Shown: piece by piece, positions 39,456-49,053 of the stretch
Position numbering within the stretch: the stretch's first letter is position 1
Layout: every line of letters begins with the position of its first letter
Source: Smittia aterrima
Taxonomy: Eukaryota > Arthropoda > Insecta > Diptera > Chironomidae
DNA: 64,000 bases
NCBI GenBank assembly: GCA_033063855.1
Contig: CP093830.1
Location: 13,392,854-13,456,853 of the forward strand
Reading direction: 5' to 3'
Notes under the pieces: generated by a model
What the model saw: only the letters and a program-made list of their open reading frames with translations
Databases searched by the model: none
What the model was told of the DNA's origin: nothing
Position numbers and translations under genes: made by a program

Positions 39456-41277
39456 ATGGCATCGAGAATCCTAAAGCTCACCAGTAGCATCCGGGCTCTT
39501 CCTAAAACCGGAGGATTGCAGGTAAACTAATAATTGTCGAAAGCTCTCAAGGGAAAAGTGAAAAATAAATAAATTTCGGTATTCGTGATTATGCAATTGC
39601 GTTTTGATGAAACGACGAAGAATCTTCAGAGCCTGAGGTTCTTCGTAAGAATTTAGTGTTAAGGACATTGTTAAGCTTGATTAAAATATGTTTCACTCTT
39701 CGTATTGCATAATTACTGGAAATAACTTAACTCAGCTGGATCATTCTTAGGTTACACTGAATTTCACAAAAATTGATTTTGTTGTTTTCGTTTTAGATCC
39801 GATGGAAGTCAAGCAACTCAGCGGATTATGCTCGTGCCCTTGTCAATGTTCCACCAACACAAGTCACCACTCTTGACAGCGGATTGCGTGTTGCTACTGA
39901 AGATTCTGGAGCTGCCACAGCCACTGTTGGTTTATGGATTGATGCAGGATCTCGCTACGAAACCGACAAGAACAACGGCGTTGCGCACTTCTTGGAACAC
40001 ATGGCCTTCAAAGGCACAGCGAAACGATCACAAACCGATCTCGAGCTTGAAGTAGAAAACCTCGGAGCTCACTTGAACGCTTACACAAGTCGCGAGCAAA
40101 CTGTTTTCTACGCTAAATGTTTGTCAAAGGACGTCTCAAAAGCTGTCGAAATTCTTGGAGACATCATTCAAAACTCAAAGCTCGGAGAAGCTGAAATCGA
40201 ACGTGAACGCGGTGTCATCCTTCGTGAAATGCAAGAGGTTGAAAGCAACTTGCAAGAAGTTGTCTTTGATCACCTCCATGCTACCGCTTACCAAGGAACT
40301 CCATTGGGAAACACAATTCTTGGACCAACCAAGAACATCAAGTCAATCACACGTCAAGACTTGAAAGATTACGTTGATACCCACTACAACACTCCCAGAA
40401 TCGTTCTCTCTGCTGCTGGTGGCGTTAAGCATAACGATTTAGTGAAGTTGGCCGAAAAAGAACTCGGAAAGTTGAAGAATTCCTTCGACGGCAAGACACC
40501 AACTCTTGCTCCATGCCGTTTCACTGGTTCTGAAGTTCGTGTTCGTGACGACACTCTTCCTTTAGCTCACATTGCTATCGCTGTTGAAGGTTGCGGATGG
40601 ACTGATCAAGACAATGTTCCTTTGATGGTTGCTAACACTTTGATTGGTGCCTGGGATCGTTCACAAGGAAGCGGCGTTAACAACGCTTCAAACTTGGCTC
40701 GTGCCAGTGCTGAAGATGGTAATTTTATTTTAAACAATTCTATCGCAAAAATATTGAAAATAACTTTTTATTCTATTCAAGGTTTGTGCCACAGCTTCCA
40801 ATCTTTCAACACCTGTTACAAAGACACTGGATTGTGGGGAATCTACTACGTCTGCGACCCAATGAAGTGCGAAGAAATGCTTTTCCAAATCCAAAGCGAA
40901 TGGATGCGTCTCTGCACAATGATTACCGATGGCGAAGTCGATCGTGCAAAGAACTTGTTGAAGACTAACATGCTTTTGCAACTTGACGGAACTACTCCAA
41001 TCTGCGAAGATATCGGTCGTCAAATGCTTTGCTATAACCGTCGTATTCCACTTCATGAACTCGAGAAGCGTATCGATGTAAATATTTTTCTTGATCTAAT
41101 TTTTTCTTCGATTTTACTAATTTTTTATATTTCTAGAATGTCACCGCTGAGAACATCCGTGACGTTGCCATGAAATACATCTACGATCGTTGCCCAGCAG
41201 TTGCCGCTGTTGGACCCGTCGAGAACTTACCCGACTACGTGAGAATCCGCTCCAGCATGTACTGGCTCAGAGTTTAA
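39456..41277 (+). CDS. PMPCB: Mitochondrial processing peptidase beta subunit
   Basis: Zinc metallopeptidase (M16 family) that removes targeting presequences in the mitochondrial matrix, as the catalytic partner of MPP alpha. Four exons, 39456-39521, 39797-40718, 40782-41077 and 41137-41277, give 474 aa. The first exon encodes a basic presequence (MASRILKLTSSIRALPK). The inverted zinc motif HFLEH is at residues 86-90 and the third zinc ligand Glu is residue 166, 76 residues on, as in active MPP beta. The end, SSMYWLRV, matches the family. In insects this gene may also supply the core-1 subunit of complex III. A polyadenylation signal lies near 41330. Its 3' part has been duplicated to 43984-44185. 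Confidence 0.94.
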
Positions 41278-41329
41278 ACAAAACGAAAATATTGAAAACA
41301 TTTGAAACAAAAAGATTAGAGAAAAATCC

Positions 41330-41335
41330 AATAAA
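41330..41335 (+). terminator. Polyadenylation signal of MPP beta
   Basis: AATAAA about 53 bp after the stop codon. The minus-strand signal of the neighbouring glycoprotein gene (41373-41378) is only 40 bp away, so the two 3' ends are convergent and nearly overlap. Confidence 0.75.
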
Positions 41336-41483
41336 ACGTTAAATTAAATGGAAAAATGATATTGATTGGATTTTTATTTCAGTTTCTTACAAATAAGTAG
41401 AATTTAATTTGAAGGAGGTGTTTCCAGTTAGGGCTCAAGTTCGAGGTAGAACTCATGTAGATAAATTTTTCCATTTAATCCAA

Positions 41484-42764
41484 TTAGTTGTCACTGTTTG
41501 GAACTGAAGTTGTATTCCAGGAAGGAGATGTTGAATTCCAAGCCGGTATCGTCCAGTTCGAGGGAATCGTAGTTGCTTGTGTTGAATTCCAAGCTGGTGT
41601 CGTCCAATTAGAAGGGAATGTTGCTGTTACTGTTCCATTAAAAGTTGGTGTCGTCCAATTAGAAGGAACTGTTGGAGTAGCTGTGGAATTCCAAGCAGGT
41701 GTGGTCCAGTTTGAAGGAGAGGCAGGAGTAGTTGTTTCTGATGAATTCCAAGATGGTGTCGTCCAATTAGAAGGGAATGTTGCTGTTACTGTTCCATTAA
41801 AAGTTGGTGTCGTCCAATTAGAAGGAACTGTTGGAGTAGCGGTTGAATTCCAAGCAGGTGTGGTCCAGTTTGAAGGAGAGGCAGGAGTAGTTGTTTCTGA
41901 TGAATTCCAAGCTGGTGTCGTCCAATTCGAAGGGAATGTAGCTGTTACTGTTCCATTAAAAGTTGGTGTCGTCCAATTAGAAGGAACTGTTGGAGTAGCT
42001 GTGGAATTCCAAGCAGGTGTGGTCCAGTTTGAAGGAGAGGCAGGAGTAGTTGTTTCTGATGAATTCCAAGATGGTGTCGTCCAATTCGACGGGAATGTAG
42101 CTGTAACCGTTCCATTAAAAGTTGGTGTCGTCCAATTAGAAGGAACTGTTGGAGTAGCTGTTGAATTCCAAGCAGGTGTGGTCCAGTTTGAAGGAGAGGC
42201 AGGAGTAGTTGTTTCTGATGAATTCCAAGCTGGTGTCGTCCAATTCGAAGGGAATGTAGCTGTTACTGTTGAATTCCAAGCAGGTGTCGTCCAATTAGAA
42301 GGAACTGTTGGAGTAGCTGTTGAATTCCAAGCAGGTGTGGTCCAGTTTGAAGGAGAGGCAGGAGTAGTTGTTTCTGATGAATTCCAAGATGGTGTCGTCC
42401 AATTCGAAGGGAATGTTGCTGTTACTGTTCCATTAAAAGTTGGTGTCGTCCAATTAGAAGGAACTGTTGGAGTAGCTGTGGAATTCCAAGCAGGTGTAGT
42501 CCAGTTTGAAGGAGAGGCAGGAGTAGTTGTTTCTGATGAATTCCAAGCTGGTGTCGTCCAATTAGAAGGGAATGTTGCTGTTACTGTTCCATTAAAAGTT
42601 GGTGTCGTCCAATTAGAAGGAACTGTTGGAGTAGCTGTTGAATTCCAAGAAGGGGTTGTCCAATTAGAAGGATTTGTATTCGCCGCAGGTCTGGCATGAT
42701 AAACATTAGCCAGCGCGATATGACAGCAAACTGCTAATAAAACACTTAACGTTAACTGATTCAT
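41484..42764 (-). CDS. Secreted sequon-repeat glycoprotein A
   Basis: A single exon of 426 aa. The start MNQLTLSVLLAVCCHIALA is a clear signal peptide. The mature protein is built from 17-19-residue units of the form SNWTTPAWNST followed by a Thr/Pro tail. Three units make a 53-residue (159-bp) higher-order repeat present about six times. I count about 45 N-x-S/T sequons, roughly one per ten residues, and no cysteine in the mature part. Such a protein would be heavily N-glycosylated and probably O-glycosylated, so mucin-like. A TATA box lies at 42857-42864. It has a paralogue at 44401-45243. The neighbouring 13-domain chitin-binding gene suggests a shared extracellular matrix setting, which is inference. 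No known family is recognised. Confidence 0.85.
   Translation of the reverse strand: MNQLTLSVLLAVCCHIALANVYHARPAANTNPSNWTTPSWNSTATPTVPSNWTTPTFNGTVTATFPSNWTTPAWNSSETTTPASPSNWTTPAWNSTATPTVPSNWTTPTFNGTVTATFPSNWTTPSWNSSETTTPASPSNWTTPAWNSTATPTVPSNWTTPAWNSTVTATFPSNWTTPAWNSSETTTPASPSNWTTPAWNSTATPTVPSNWTTPTFNGTVTATFPSNWTTPSWNSSETTTPASPSNWTTPAWNSTATPTVPSNWTTPTFNGTVTATFPSNWTTPAWNSSETTTPASPSNWTTPAWNSTATPTVPSNWTTPTFNGTVTATFPSNWTTPSWNSSETTTPASPSNWTTPAWNSTATPTVPSNWTTPTFNGTVTATFPSNWTTPAWNSTQATTIPSNWTIPAWNSTSPSWNTTSVPNSDN
41487..42700 (-). repeat. 159-bp tandem repeat array coding for glycoprotein A
   Basis: Coding repeat with period 159 bp, itself made of three related units of 51, 51 and 57 bp. One diagnostic string recurs at 41731 and 41890 and onwards at the same interval, about six times. 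Copies differ by few bases, which indicates recent homogenisation. Confidence 0.9.
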
Positions 42765-42856
42765 TTTTTTCTTTCTGAAAACTTTAATGTTCCTATGTTC
42801 CTTTCAACACTTTAGTAGCTGTTCAGCTGTAATGAAACACTCTAAGTTATTTCGCT

Positions 42857-42864
42857 CTTTTATA
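42857..42864 (-). promoter_or_regulatory. TATA box of glycoprotein A
   Basis: TATAAAAG on the minus strand, 93 bp upstream of the ATG, with an initiator-like TCATT about 30 bp downstream. The same box is kept upstream of the paralogue. Confidence 0.75.
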
Positions 42865-43737
42865 TTCTTTTGGAAAGCTAATCAATTTCTGATAGGTAAT
42901 CAGATAAGAAGTATTGTTCCAATGATTATTGCAAATACCTGTGAAACAAAAGTTTTAAATAGTTTAGACTCTAAACTTTAGAGTGGAAATCTGAAGAATA
43001 TTTTTCATAATACAAATATTTGCAAAGTAACCCACAGTGAGGCTGTGCGGTCGAGATACTAAATTTATTATTACTAAATGTTATGAGCTATATTATGCTT
43101 AAATCTAGTTTGACGGAGTCCCCAGTTGGAGGATATGTTTGAGAGATAATGAAATTCTTCTTGAGAAAAAAAATTCAAAGAAAAGTCCATCGGTCAATTT
43201 AATATTTAATTCGGCATTTCCCAAAATAAGCGTCGTACCCGAAAATTTCCAAACTAAAAGATAAAAATTTAATTGATCATCGGATTTTCCGAACACTTCA
43301 ATCTTTTAATTTTCCCCTGATTACGAATTCATGCCAATTTTGACAATAATGGATCTTCCTCTATCGACGTTTTTTCATATCAATCGGAAGTGGACGCGGA
43401 TAAGCGTGTGAATCTTATCAGTTCAACATTTGAATTATTTCGAGCAAATCTATTTTTAGTTGAAGATTTTTTTCATAAAAAGTATTTTGGTCTCTTGAGA
43501 ATTCCCAGTTACGATAACGATTGCAAAACGCGTGGTAACACTCTGCAAAAAATGATCAAATTGAACTTTCCCAATTAATGCGCTATCAGTTAATTCAACT
43601 AATGAATCATTTTCTGAATTTTCCGTTATCAAATTAAAAGTTGTTGAAGTTTATACTGCTGTCACTACATTTGTAATTTTATTGTTTAAGTATTGTCGAT
43701 TGTCAAATTTTCAAGCAAATTGATTGTCTTAAGTTTT
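42865..43737. other. Spacer of the proximal duplicon, with a relic open frame
   Basis: Mostly noncoding DNA that is repeated at 45330-45890. About 290 bp at roughly 42905-43195 are missing from the other copy. Both copies hold a plus-strand 62-codon open frame without an ATG (43390-43578 here). A conserved regulatory or decayed coding role cannot be separated from simple recent copying. Confidence 0.5.
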
Positions 43738-43983
43738 ATATCTCGCAATCAGCGAATTCCGGTTGAACGCAGCTTCGGAAAGCTCTCTGCTCGATTCTCG
43801 CTCCTCCAACACACAAAATATATTTGTCGCAAGATTCCATATGCGAGATTTGATCGATCCCTTCTTCGGGTGATTGCTTGAAACTTTCCAGTTGTGGGCA
43901 ACTTAGTTCTTTACATTCAGCGTCTTCTGGAGTTGTACAACTTCCTAATCCTCTGGAGAAATGTAAGCCACCTGGACAATTTC
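43738..43983 (-). pseudogene. 3' fragment of the CBM14 gene, internally deleted
   Basis: This stretch matches the 3' end of the chitin-binding gene (45928-46364) but lacks at least two blocks. One, about 27 bp, was lost between TCTC repeats; another, about 165 bp, removed the middle. The frame is broken and it ends abruptly at 43983, where peptidase-gene sequence begins. It is the distal end of the tandem duplication. Confidence 0.85.
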
Positions 43984-44185
43984 GGCGTTAACAATGCTTG
44001 AAACTTGGCTCGTGCCGGAGATGGAAATTTTATTTTAAACAATTTTATCTCACAATAATTCATGATTTGTGTATCAAGGTTTGTGCCACAGCTTTCAATC
44101 CTTCAACACTTGTTACAAAGACACTGGATTGTGAGGAATCTACTACGTGAGAATCCGCTCCAGCATGTATTGGCTCAGAGTTTAA
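43984..44185 (+). pseudogene. 3' fragment of the MPP beta gene, internally deleted
   Basis: Matches the peptidase gene from 40673 through part of exon 3, including the small intron, then jumps to the last codons and stop. The jump lies at a shared ACTACGT, which occurs in the parent near 40851 and 41234, so about 385 bp were lost at a microhomology. An in-frame stop appears early. The parental 3' UTR and polyadenylation signal follow. Confidence 0.87.
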
Positions 44186-44400
44186 ACAAAACGAAAATAT
44201 TGAAAACATATGAAACAAAAAGGTTAGAGAAAAATCCAATAAAACGTTAAATTAAATGGAAAAATGAAATTGATTGGATTTTTATTTCAGTTTCTTTCAA
44301 TTAAGCAAAATTTAATTTGAAGGAGGTGTTATATTCCAGTTAGAGCTCAAGTTCGAGGTAGAACTCATGTAGTAAATAAATTTTTTTCCATTTAATCCAA

Positions 44401-45243
44401 TTAGTTGTCACTGTTTGGAACTGAAGTTGTATTCCAGGAAGGAGCTGTTGAATGCCAAGCGGGTGTCGTCTCGTTTGAAGGAGCTCCAGGAGTAGTTGTT
44501 TCGGTTGAATTCCAAGCAGGTGTCGTCCAATTAGAATGAACTGATGGAGAAGCTGTTGAATGCCAAGTGGGTGTCGTCTCGTTTGAAGGAGCTACAGGAG
44601 TAGTATGCCAAGTAGGAGTCGTCAAGTTTGAAGGAGCTCCAGGAGTAGTTGTTTCGGTTGAATTCCAAGCAGGTGTCGTCCAATTAGAATGAACTGATGG
44701 AGAAGCTGTTGAATGCCAAGTGGGTGTCGTCTCGTTTGAAGGAGCTTCAGGAGTAGTATGCCAAGTAGGAGTCGTCAAGTTGGAAGGAGCTCCAGGAGTA
44801 GTTGTTTCGGTTGAATTCCAAACAGGTGTCGTCCAATTAGAATGAACTGATGGAGAAGCTGTTGAATGCCAAGTGGGTGTCGTCTCGTTTGAAGGAGCTA
44901 CAGGAGTAGTATGCCAAGTAGGAGTCGTCAAGTTTGAAGGAGCTCCAGGAGTAGTTGTTTCGGTCGAATTCCAAGCAGGTGTCGTCAAATTAGAATGAAC
45001 TGATGGAGAAGCTGTTGAATGCCAAGTGGGTGTCGTCTCGTTTGAAGGAGCTTCAGGAGTAGTATGCCAAGTAGGAGTCGTCAAGTTTGAAGGAGCTCCA
45101 GGAGTAGTTGTTTCGGTCGAATTCCAAGAAGGGGTTGTCAAATTAGAAGGATTTGTAGTCACTGCAGGTCTGACATGATATACATTAGCCAGCGAAAGAT
45201 GACAGCAAACTGCTAATAAAACATTTAACGTTAACTGATTCAT
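44401..45243 (-). CDS. Secreted sequon-repeat glycoprotein B
   Basis: A single exon of 280 aa and a paralogue of glycoprotein A. The signal peptide (MNQLTLNVLLAVCCHLSLA) and the last residues (SWNTTSVPNSDN) are nearly the same, but the core differs. Here the repeat is 51 residues (153 bp), present about four times, with units SNLTTPTWHTTP, SNETTPTWHST and SNWTTPAWNST. I count about 20 N-x-S/T sequons; in two of three units the second Asn has become His. The TATA box and 5' UTR are shared with gene A. Likely role, by analogy, is a glycosylated secreted matrix protein. No known family is recognised. Confidence 0.85.
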   Translation of the reverse strand: MNQLTLNVLLAVCCHLSLANVYHVRPAVTTNPSNLTTPSWNSTETTTPGAPSNLTTPTWHTTPEAPSNETTPTWHSTASPSVHSNLTTPAWNSTETTTPGAPSNLTTPTWHTTPVAPSNETTPTWHSTASPSVHSNWTTPVWNSTETTTPGAPSNLTTPTWHTTPEAPSNETTPTWHSTASPSVHSNWTTPAWNSTETTTPGAPSNLTTPTWHTTPVAPSNETTPTWHSTASPSVHSNWTTPAWNSTETTTPGAPSNETTPAWHSTAPSWNTTSVPNSDN

Positions 45244-45321
45244 TTTTTCTGAAAACTTTAATGTCCTTTCAACACTTTAGTAGCTGTTCAGTTGCAATGA
45301 AACACTTTAAGTTATTTCACT

Positions 45322-45329
45322 CTTTTATA
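45322..45329 (-). promoter_or_regulatory. TATA box of glycoprotein B
   Basis: TATAAAAG on the minus strand, 79 bp upstream of the ATG, in a context duplicated from gene A. Confidence 0.75.
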
Positions 45330-45927
45330 TTCTTTTGAATAGCTTATCAATTTCTCATAGTTAATCAGATAAGATTTAATATTTAATTCGGCATTCCCCA
45401 AAAAGCATCGTTCACGAAAATTTCCAAACTAAAAGATAAAAATTTAATCGATCATCGGATTTTCCGAACACTTCAATCTTTTAATTTTCCCCTGATTACG
45501 AATTCTTGCCAATTTTGACAATAATGGATCTTCGAGCAATATCTTCTTCTCTATCGGCGTTTTTTCTCTTATCAATCGGAAGTGGACGCGGATAAGCGTG
45601 TGAATCTTATCAGTTCAACATTTGAATTATTTCGAGCAAATCTATTTTTAGTTGAAGATTTTTTTCAACAAAAGTATTTTGGTCTCTTGAGAATTCCCAG
45701 TTACGATAACGATTGCAAAACGCGTGGTAACACTCTGCAAAAAATGATCAAATTGAACTTTCCCAATTAATGCCCTATCAGTTAATTCAACTAATGAATC
45801 ATTTTCTGAATTTTCCGTTATCAAATTAAAAGTCGTTGAAGTTTATACCGCTGTCACTACATTTGTAATTTTATTGTTTAAGTATTGTCGATTGTCAAAT
45901 TTTCAAGCAAATTGATTGTCTTTAGTT
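45330..45927. other. Spacer of the distal duplicon, with relic open frame
   Basis: Repeats the spacer next to gene A. A short plus-strand frame starting at an ATG near 45523 gives a hydrophobic, signal-peptide-like start of about 20 residues. It stops just as the neighbouring frame, a 62-codon open stretch at 45582-45770, begins. The minus-strand polyadenylation signal of the CBM14 gene lies near 45870. Confidence 0.45.
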
Positions 45928-48504
45928 TTATATTTCGCAATCAGCGAATTCCGGTTGAACGCAGCTTCGGAAAGCTCTCGAGAAATGGAAACCAGGTGCA
46001 CATCTCTGCTCGATTCTCGCTCCTCCAACGCACAAAATATATTTATCGCAAGATTCCGGATGCGAGATTTGATCGATTCCTTCATCGGGACATTGCTCGA
46101 AGCTGTCAAACTCGCATTCGGCTAACGATGGCTTCAAACAATCTTGTTCTTCAACGCTCCAATGCAATCCATCTCCGCAAGACATTGGGAACTTATCTCC
46201 GCCGAAGCAAATGTAGAATTCACCGCAATTTTCTGTGTTCGGAAGCATAACGAGATTGTCCAAATCATCTTCTTTCGGGCAACTGAGTTTTTTGCATTCA
46301 GCGTCTTCAGGAGTTGTACATCTTCTCAATCCTATCGAGAAATGTAAGCCATCTGGACAATTTCTCTTGATTCTGTTTCCGTTGACACACAAAACGTATT
46401 GACCGCAATCGTAAGGGTGAGAGATTGACTTCACTCCTTTTTCTGGGCACTCTTCGATTCCATTTTCCGAATCATCACAGCCAGCGAGTTTTTTGCTTGT
46501 GCAAGTTTCATCCTCAGCGCTCCAGTGTAAGCCATCAGCGCAAGTCATTGGAATTGGTGTTCCTCCGAAGCAGAAATAAAATTTGTTGCAATAATCTGGA
46601 TTAGGAATAAACACAAAGCCTCCGTCGTCAGTTTCAGGGCATTCAATTATCTCTTCGCAATCAGCGATCTCAGGTGCAACGCAATTTCTCGATTCTCTCG
46701 AGAAATGGAAGCCAGGTGGACACGATCTCTTGATTCTCGAACCGCCAACGCACAAAACATATTTCTCACAACTGTCAGGATGAGAAATCGATTTGACACC
46801 TTGATCAGGACATTGCTCTGCATCGCTAATCTCACAACCAGCTTCGCTTTTGTCAACGCAATCTTGTTCTTCTACGCTCCAATGAGTTCCATCGCGACAT
46901 GACAAAGAAATTTGCTCTCCACCGAAACACAAATAATATTTTCCGCAATTTTCAGGATTTGGCAAGCGAACTAAGTTGTTCAAGTCATCTGTCTCTGGAC
47001 ATTCGTAAGGTTGTTCTCCTTCTTCGCAACCAGCTATGTCTTGTGGAAGGCAGCCTCCGTGTTCTCTCGAGAAGTGGAAGTCTGGTGGACAGCTTCGTTT
47101 AAGTCTCGATCCTCCCACACACAAAACGAATTGGTTGCAATCGTCAGGATGAGGGATTTGCTGGATTCCAGTGTCGGGGCATTGCTCAACTCCATCGTCA
47201 TCATCATATTTGCATTTGGCTTCATCTTTGTCAACGCATGCATTTTCTCTTGTACTCCAGTGACGACCATCAGCGCAACTCAATGGGAAAGGCTCGCCAT
47301 GGAAGCAAAGATAGTACATCGAGCAATCTTCTTTATTCGGAAGGAAGACAATGTTATTCGGGTCGTGTTCTTCAGGACAAGTAAGTGGCCCTGCCTCGCA
47401 ATCAGCCAAGTCTTCTTCAACACAAGTTCTCGTTTCTCTAGAGAAATGATAGCCAGATGGACAATTTCGTTTAATTCTGTTTCCGTTAACGCACAAAATA
47501 TATTTCTCGCAATTGTCGGGATGTGAGATTGACTTGACTCCTTGATCAGGACATTCTTCGATTCCAAAGTCATCACAACCAGCTTCATGTTTCTCAAGGC
47601 AAGTTTCTTTCTCAACACTCCAGTGCATGCCATCGGCACACGTCAGTTGAACGGGTTCTCCTCCGAAGCAGACGTAATACTTTCCGCAGTTTTCAGGATC
47701 AGCCAAAAACACTAAATTGTCAAGATCATCTTCCTCCGGGCATTTCAATTTGTCTTCTTTGCAACCAGCAATTTCTGGATCAACGCAACTTCTAAAATCT
47801 CTCGAGAAATGAAGACCAGGCGAACAATTTCTCTTCAATCTCATTCCGTTGACACAAAGCACATATTTCTCACATTCGTCGGGATGCGAAATTGATTTGA
47901 TTCCTTCGTCAGGACATTCTTCAATGTCGTCATCGTCATCATCGAAATCACATTTCGCTTCTTTTTTCGGAAGACACATATCAGAGTCGATGCTCCAGTG
48001 AAGACCTTCACCGCAGTTTAATGGAACTTTCTCTCCATTGAGACAAAGATAGAATTTCTGACAGTCCTCGGTGTTCGGAAGGAAAACAATATTATTCAAA
48101 TCATCTTCTTCTGGACATTCCCAAACGTGATCAGATTCCTCGCACTCTGCGACATCAGCTGTTACACAACTGCTGTGCTTTCTCGAGAAGTAAAGGCCTG
48201 AGCCACATCGTCTCTCAACTTCATTTCCGCCAACGCAAAGAATATATTTCTCGCAAGAGTCTGGATGTTCAATTTGCTTGACTCCGTCGCGAGGACATTC
48301 TGATTCTGGTGGGAAGATTCGATCGAGAATATCACGGATTCGATCGAATATTGAATCCCAACGAAAGCTTTCAGCTCTTGCCATTGAGTAACTTTCACAA
48401 TCGAAATTGTCTGATACAACAATTGACTGTCCATCGTCGAAGTTGCAAGATTTTTCACTTCTTGCAAAGGCAACTAATGCCAGGACAACCAAAACCACTC
48501 TCAT
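45928..48504 (-). CDS. Secreted protein with 13 CBM14 chitin-binding domains
   Basis: A single exon of 858 aa with a signal peptide (MRVVLVVLALVAFARS). It contains thirteen six-cysteine CBM14 (peritrophin-A) domains from about residue 70 to the C-terminus. They alternate between two types. The odd type reads ECPDxGVKSISHPDxCEKY then HFSR. The even type reads CPExDDLxNxVFLPN then CADGxHWS. The protein is therefore six two-domain repeats plus one final odd domain. Such proteins bind chitin in the insect gut peritrophic matrix or cuticle. A TATA box sits at 48567-48574. The 3' end of this gene was copied to 43738-43983. The tissue is not shown by the sequence. Confidence 0.93.
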   Translation of the reverse strand: MRVVLVVLALVAFARSEKSCNFDDGQSIVVSDNFDCESYSMARAESFRWDSIFDRIRDILDRIFPPESECPRDGVKQIEHPDSCEKYILCVGGNEVERRCGSGLYFSRKHSSCVTADVAECEESDHVWECPEEDDLNNIVFLPNTEDCQKFYLCLNGEKVPLNCGEGLHWSIDSDMCLPKKEAKCDFDDDDDDIEECPDEGIKSISHPDECEKYVLCVNGMRLKRNCSPGLHFSRDFRSCVDPEIAGCKEDKLKCPEEDDLDNLVFLADPENCGKYYVCFGGEPVQLTCADGMHWSVEKETCLEKHEAGCDDFGIEECPDQGVKSISHPDNCEKYILCVNGNRIKRNCPSGYHFSRETRTCVEEDLADCEAGPLTCPEEHDPNNIVFLPNKEDCSMYYLCFHGEPFPLSCADGRHWSTRENACVDKDEAKCKYDDDDGVEQCPDTGIQQIPHPDDCNQFVLCVGGSRLKRSCPPDFHFSREHGGCLPQDIAGCEEGEQPYECPETDDLNNLVRLPNPENCGKYYLCFGGEQISLSCRDGTHWSVEEQDCVDKSEAGCEISDAEQCPDQGVKSISHPDSCEKYVLCVGGSRIKRSCPPGFHFSRESRNCVAPEIADCEEIIECPETDDGGFVFIPNPDYCNKFYFCFGGTPIPMTCADGLHWSAEDETCTSKKLAGCDDSENGIEECPEKGVKSISHPYDCGQYVLCVNGNRIKRNCPDGLHFSIGLRRCTTPEDAECKKLSCPKEDDLDNLVMLPNTENCGEFYICFGGDKFPMSCGDGLHWSVEEQDCLKPSLAECEFDSFEQCPDEGIDQISHPESCDKYILCVGGARIEQRCAPGFHFSRAFRSCVQPEFADCEI

Positions 48505-48566
48505 TTCGACTTCTTTCAGTTACGGGTTTGATAGAATTACTGTCTCGAAGACAAAGTCGCATGTCG

Positions 48567-48574
48567 TATTTATA
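48567..48574 (-). promoter_or_regulatory. TATA box of the CBM14 gene
   Basis: TATAAATA on the minus strand, about 63 bp upstream of the start codon, a usual position for a strongly expressed insect secreted-protein gene. Confidence 0.7.
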
Positions 48575-49053
48575 TTTGAAATTTCATCGACCTGTCTCTT
48601 TCTTTAATGAATCGCCATGCGCTATCAAACATTTGCAGTTGATGATTGAGAATTCTGCAAAGTTAGTGATCGATCGAGGAGTCCGTTATCTATTTTAAAA
48701 CTTTTGAGAGGCGCGCAAAAAAGAGTTCTTAGTTATGCATTCTCTAACCTTCGGAGTGTCACGCGGTAATCTTTGGCCTTCGCTAGGCTGCCCACAAAAC
48801 GAAGACGCATTAAAAGTTGATTTCAAGTGAAAGCCTCGAATATAATTGGACAGCCTTTCATAAGTGAACATCATGTGACTCTCATTAGCTGCAAAGTAAA
48901 TTTTATAATCGGAAACCAAGAATTCCTGAACGATTAGTCAGTCACAGCTTATCTCAAACAAAAAATTTACTTTTAATAAAACACAAAATTAATTTGCAAT
49001 CAAACATTTTTATTTTCCGGAACTCACTTTAAAATCGTTTAGAATTATCTCAT
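48575..49053. other. Spacer between CBM14 and NPC2-like genes
   Basis: Upstream region of the CBM14 gene and 3' UTR of the NPC2-like gene, whose minus-strand polyadenylation signal is near 49009-49014. No further feature was recognised. Confidence 0.5.

Noticed and set aside
41488..42699. 403-codon open frame on the plus strand opposite glycoprotein A
   Set aside because: The repeat period (159 bp) is a multiple of three, so an antisense frame free of stops in one unit stays open in all. The sense frame has a signal peptide, TATA box and polyadenylation signal; the antisense has none.
44062..44250. 62-codon frame over the MPP beta fragment
   Set aside because: It is out of frame with the parent gene and runs through its 3' UTR; this is pseudogene sequence.
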